This document shows positions 60,121 through 64,000 of a DNA stretch of 64,000 nucleotides, one piece after another. A program made the position numbers and the translations under genes. The first letter of the stretch is position 1; each line of letters begins with the position of its first letter. Below the pieces are notes generated by a model. The model saw nothing but the letters and a program-made list of their open reading frames with translations, was not told the DNA's origin and ran no database searches. Origin of the DNA: Ifrita kowaldi (Eukaryota; Chordata; Aves; Passeriformes; Cinclosomatidae); assembly GCA_013398055.1 (NCBI GenBank), contig VZRS01007535.1:124001-188000 (forward strand), read 5' to 3'.

Positions 60121-62711
60121 GGAGAATGTCATACCAGAGTATTATGAAACTTTGATGATCCGTTTCCCCTTCTTCCTCTCCATTTATGTAGACTAAATTA
60201 TCAGTCAGAGAGGGAAATTAGGTTGCTTTAACAGAATTTCTTCTTGACAGTTCCACAGTGACCATATTTTTATCACCTCTCTATGACGTGCTTGTGAAAT
60301 GTTTAATAATTTAATTCCACCATTTACAGAAACAGAAGCTTAGGGAGTTTGAGAGAGGAATTTCTGATTCTCTTTTTAAAGCACAGCCTTGCCATTCTCT
60401 TGAATCCCTTCCCTTCCCACCAACCAAGAGTTTTTAAGAATAGTTTTTACTGATTATTTAAGTATCTGTACAAAACGGCGTCTTAAAGGCAGGATGAGAA
60501 AAGACTCTGAAATCCCAGTGTGTCTAAACCCAGAGATGAGATAAGCTTTTGGAGATTGGTTTCTATGTAAGTCTTATTTCTCATGGAAGCAAAATTAGGC
60601 TGTTAGAGTCAGGAAAGGTATAAATCTCAGCAGCAGCTGCAAAAATGACTCAGGCTTCTGAAGATACAATGTGTGAGATGTTTCAGATGAAATTAAAGAG
60701 TGTAAGAAAGATATAAATAATAATAAAGCAGCGTGATTCCATCTCAGTTATCTCAGAGCACTTCTGGAAGAATTGAAAGGCAGCTGGTGAGAAATGTTAT
60801 TCTTTTCTTAGAAGAAAAAAGTCCTAAAAATGATTAATCACCTCCCATGACCTTTTGAAAGTAAGTTTGGTGAACTGGGAAAAGAAACATTTTTCTACAC
60901 TGAATATCTGATGGTTTTCTTGGACATTATTAATATTGCAGCTGACTTAACATACGCTGTTATAAATAGACAAGTACCCTCCACTGCCCATAGACACCTT
61001 ACACACCAGAGTTGCACCTCCTTTTTATAATTCATCCTTTAGATTGGAATACAAATGAAGCTTCAATTAAATGAAGCCACAAAACTTCATCTTTACCTTA
61101 TTTCTTCGTCCATTTCCCTGTTGAAGGTCAGTGCTACTCTGAGGGCAGTGGCTGTTGCTCTGCTTTGGAGTCGTGTTTCACTAAAGTTAGTATTTCCTGG
61201 ATGATTTCCTTTCTCCTGGCTGAGCTCTACAATGCACCATTAAAACCCATGGAGGAATGAAGACTGAATAAATGAAATTTTTGCCAGAAAGCCAGTCTCT
61301 ATATTGCTCATGTCTCCTACATCCATAACCAGTGCTGGAAGGATGCAGGGACGGATTATCAAAGATTTTTAGCATAATTAAATTATCAAATTTCCAACTA
61401 TGAATAACAAGGTTAAATAATACTCTATAGCAATCATAGTTTGGAACATTTTCTATTTAAGTCCTGTGTTGTTTGATTTAAAACCCCCTGTTAGATTTGA
61501 AAGGTCAGTAACAGTCTTCACCATCACTATGGTCTTCTACCTAAAATCTGAAGAACTTGAACTGAAATCAAAGCCTTTTCCAAAACTGAGGGATTACTTG
61601 TTTTCCAGCCTATGTACTTATTTTATATAGAAGTGTCTTATTAAATTTAATAGTGCAATAAAACCCCCATTAAAGCATTTAGTGCACAAATGCAGTTAGC
61701 ACAGTATCCTTTTCGGGAGAGTTATGAATCAACATGTCGAGGAGCCCAGATAAATCTAAGACTTCATTTCTTATAGCCCGCAGCCATGTGCATTTTTTTC
61801 TCTTTATTAAAAATAACACTAAAGTGTGTGTTTGAGACCCACCAAAGATGTTGGAAAGGCCTCTGTAGCCCTGAGCAAGGAAAAGATCACACACTCAAGA
61901 ACTGAATATTCTGAGAATAACACACTTGGAATATTTTTCGTGCTCTATGAACTGTTCCTTCTTAAAAATCCCAACAAAACCAACAAAAAAAAAAGCCCCA
62001 AAATACACAAACCAGAAAGAGAAGGAAAGAAAAAAACTTGGTGCTTAGATCCTAAACACTCTTTTTTTTTTTCACAAGTGAGTGTGAAGTGTATAAAAAG
62101 CATTTCCTGAAGTGAGTTGTCATTTCTCTTCCTTTTCCACAAAACCAGGCAGGCATTGCTGAGAAGGGAATGCTTGCAGCTTTTTTTTCTCCTCCTATGA
62201 CAGGAGAAAATCTGACAAGAACCAATACTTGAATAGGAAGATTCATCCTAGTCCATTTTTAAGTTAAAATATTTAGACTTGGCAGAGAATTTTCCTTGGG
62301 GTTTAAGCTCTGTCCCCCCTCCCTCAATGTCAGATAGTGAAAAATACACTTTTGCTGAAAATTTCCACTTTTCTAACCAAAATTTCCCAGCTCTAAAATG
62401 AATACTAAACCCATGCATTTCAGGTCCGTATGATTGACACTGATATATTTCAGTTCGAAATGATCAGCTGATTGCTTTTGCAAGGTAGCTGAAGATTCAT
62501 CAAAAATCTTATGGGGATTGTTGCCTCTTGAGCTGTTTTCCAGGATAACTTTATTATTCTCCTTTAAAATGTGCTTTAAAATGAGTTCCCTCCCGCAGTG
62601 AGGGAGATTTCAGTTTTCTGCCCGCTTCAAACCCAACTCCAGTAACTTGAACACAAATTGTTGAACAATGATTGGAAAAAACCTCGATGGGTTGTGACGG
62701 ATGGCACATGT
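60121..62711. other. Unique non-coding sequence
   Basis: No gene is recognised. Traces of the LINE relic may extend to about 60,300. A and T runs lie near 61,985 and 62,061-62,072. Confidence 0.5.
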
Positions 62712-62754
62712 AAGGATTTCAAGAGGATTTCAAGGATTTCAAGAGGATTTCAAG
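62712..62754 (+). repeat. 20-bp tandem duplication
   Basis: The unit AAGGATTTCAAGAGGATTTC occurs twice head to tail, followed by a partial AAG. Each unit is itself built from two GGATTTCAA pieces. Confidence 0.95.
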
Positions 62755-63548
62755 ACTAAACTCTCTTGCTGAAAATATTGAGATACAGAGAACTGGGCTT
62801 ATTGTGCAAAAGTGAATGTTTTTGATTGTGTCTTAGCTCTTGCAAAGCCACCTAAAGGTGCTTCCTGGCTTTGGCTTGTCCCTCCTCACTGGTGCATGTT
62901 CCCCACAGCAGCTGCCAAACCTCTGCTCTGCACTGAACTCTGCCCTTGCCAGACTCAAATGCAAACTGGGATGGATTCTCCTTATCCACCATCTTAAAGC
63001 TTTGAGCATATTTGCAGACATTAGCAAAGATGCTTTTCAAGAAGTGTTAAAAACAGATAAGGAAAAAAAAGAGAAATGGACAATCCTGAGGACTTCAGTT
63101 TGTTGGTTTTGTTTCCCTTTGAAAAACTTGACCTAAATCCCAAAAGTTTTGCAGAAAACACACACACAAGAAGAGATTTGGTCTGTACTAGTACAAGAAT
63201 TCTGGCCCCCTAGTGAAAGAGCTGTCCTGCCCTTATATGTGGGTGGCATATAAAGTTTTAATAAACTCTACCATTCTGACTCATTCTAATCCTATTATCT
63301 CTCAATCCTCTCGCTGTTCTCTATACATATACGTCCGCAGAGGTTGGGCTGGATTTTTTCTCTACCTGAATCACCTCTACTACTTTCCCATTGGGCAGAG
63401 CAATGAACTAAAATCGGGAGCTCTGCCCTCCCTGATGCCACCTGGGACACACATCCCTGTGCTTTCCGTAGGGACACCTGGAGGCCACCACATCTCCTGC
63501 CAGTTCTGCCTATATTTTGGGTAAAGAGTGGTGCCTGGAGAAGGTGCA
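62755..63548. other. Unique non-coding sequence
   Basis: No gene or repeat is recognised. The frames of up to 103 codons have no recognisable domain. Confidence 0.5.
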
Positions 63549-63734
63549 AGAACTCCTTCCCTGTGAGGGTGGGGAGGCCCAGGTTGCCCAGAGAAGCTGT
63601 GGCTGCCCCTGGATCCCTGGAAGTATCCAAGGACAGGTTGGACGGGATTTGGAACAACCTGGGATAGTGGAAGGTGTCCCTGCCCATGGCAGGGATGATC
63701 TTAAAGGTCCCTTCCAACCCAAACTGGTCTGTGG
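63549..63734 (+). repeat. CR1 LINE 3' fragment, sense
   Basis: GAACTCCTTCCCTGTGAGGG, CCCAGAGAAGCTGTGGCTGC and GATAGTGGAAGGTGTCCCTG, then GTCCCTTCCAACCCAAACTG, form a sense CR1 tail. A short deletion removes the GGGTTGGAAC stretch between CATGGCAGGG and ATGATCTTAAAGG. The terminal octamers are degraded. It explains the minus-strand 140-codon frame. Confidence 0.94.
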
Positions 63735-64000
63735 AGATCTGACATCATCTGCACATCAGGTGATCTCATCCTAGTTGTGTTTTATTCTTTTTGGGATTTT
63801 TTTTGTTGTAGTTGTTTTGGGGTTTTTTGCAGTGATCTGCTTCCTTGGCAAATAAGGCAGACACAGCAGAAGTGGAAAGATCCACATCTTCACAGCTGCC
63901 CTCTGAAAAATAGCACTACTTTCTGTTATATTTCTAACTTCAAATTTGCTTATATTATCAGAGATTAATTAACCTCCAGGCTTTCACATTATCATATGTT
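63735..64000. other. Unique AT-rich sequence at the window end
   Basis: T-rich and featureless. No gene or repeat is recognised. Confidence 0.5.

Noticed and set aside
63295..63717. 140-codon minus-strand frame
   Set aside because: Starts within the CR1 copy at 63,549-63,734 read backwards and runs into unique DNA.
1..64000. tRNA, rRNA, snRNA, CRISPR array or bacterial-type operon
   Set aside because: No cloverleaf boxes, conserved RNA cores, regularly spaced repeats or close-packed open frames were found by reading both strands. A tRNAscan-SE or Infernal run would be the formal test.

Overview
The window looks like vertebrate nuclear DNA, almost certainly from a bird and probably a songbird or a relative. 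The base composition is AT-rich, coding density is essentially zero, and the commonest recognisable repeat is the 3' end of CR1 LINEs. These carry the bird-typical terminal motif (near ATTCTATGATTCTATG, read backwards as CATAGAATCACAGAAT). One well-preserved LTR with a TGTAGTGGGTTGACCC start, common in avian ERV LTRs, supports this. All family assignments come from reading the sequence; no database search was possible.

Layout: (1) 1-7.5 kb is unique sequence holding a minus-strand CR1, a candidate decayed LTR at 4.5-5.0 kb and two longer CR1 copies. (2) 7.5-26.9 kb is mostly unique, with a TATA-like site near 9.2 kb, a CAAA-rich tract at 12.7 kb, an old LINE relic at 14.0-14.9 kb and short CR1 tails. 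(3) 26,919-27,640 is a solo LTR with a microsatellite and the only N in the window. (4) 27.6-40.3 kb is richest in CR1: nine fragments of several 3'-end types, including a plus/minus composite at 38.4-38.6 kb. (5) 40.3-51.4 kb is the poorest in young repeats; TAAT-rich unique blocks there resemble conserved non-coding DNA. (6) 51.4-64 kb is unique sequence with scattered CR1 tails and an old minus-strand LINE relic near 59.3-60.1 kb that still shows a reverse-transcriptase motif.

I found no convincing protein-coding exon, tRNA, rRNA, snRNA, CRISPR array or complete mobile element. The longest open frames (up to 179 codons) are explained by repeats or by chance. The window is best read as intergenic DNA or a long intron. 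I see no undescribed gene system in it. The items worth checking are the LTRs, the CR1 composite, the TAAT-rich blocks and a 131-codon frame near 57.7 kb.
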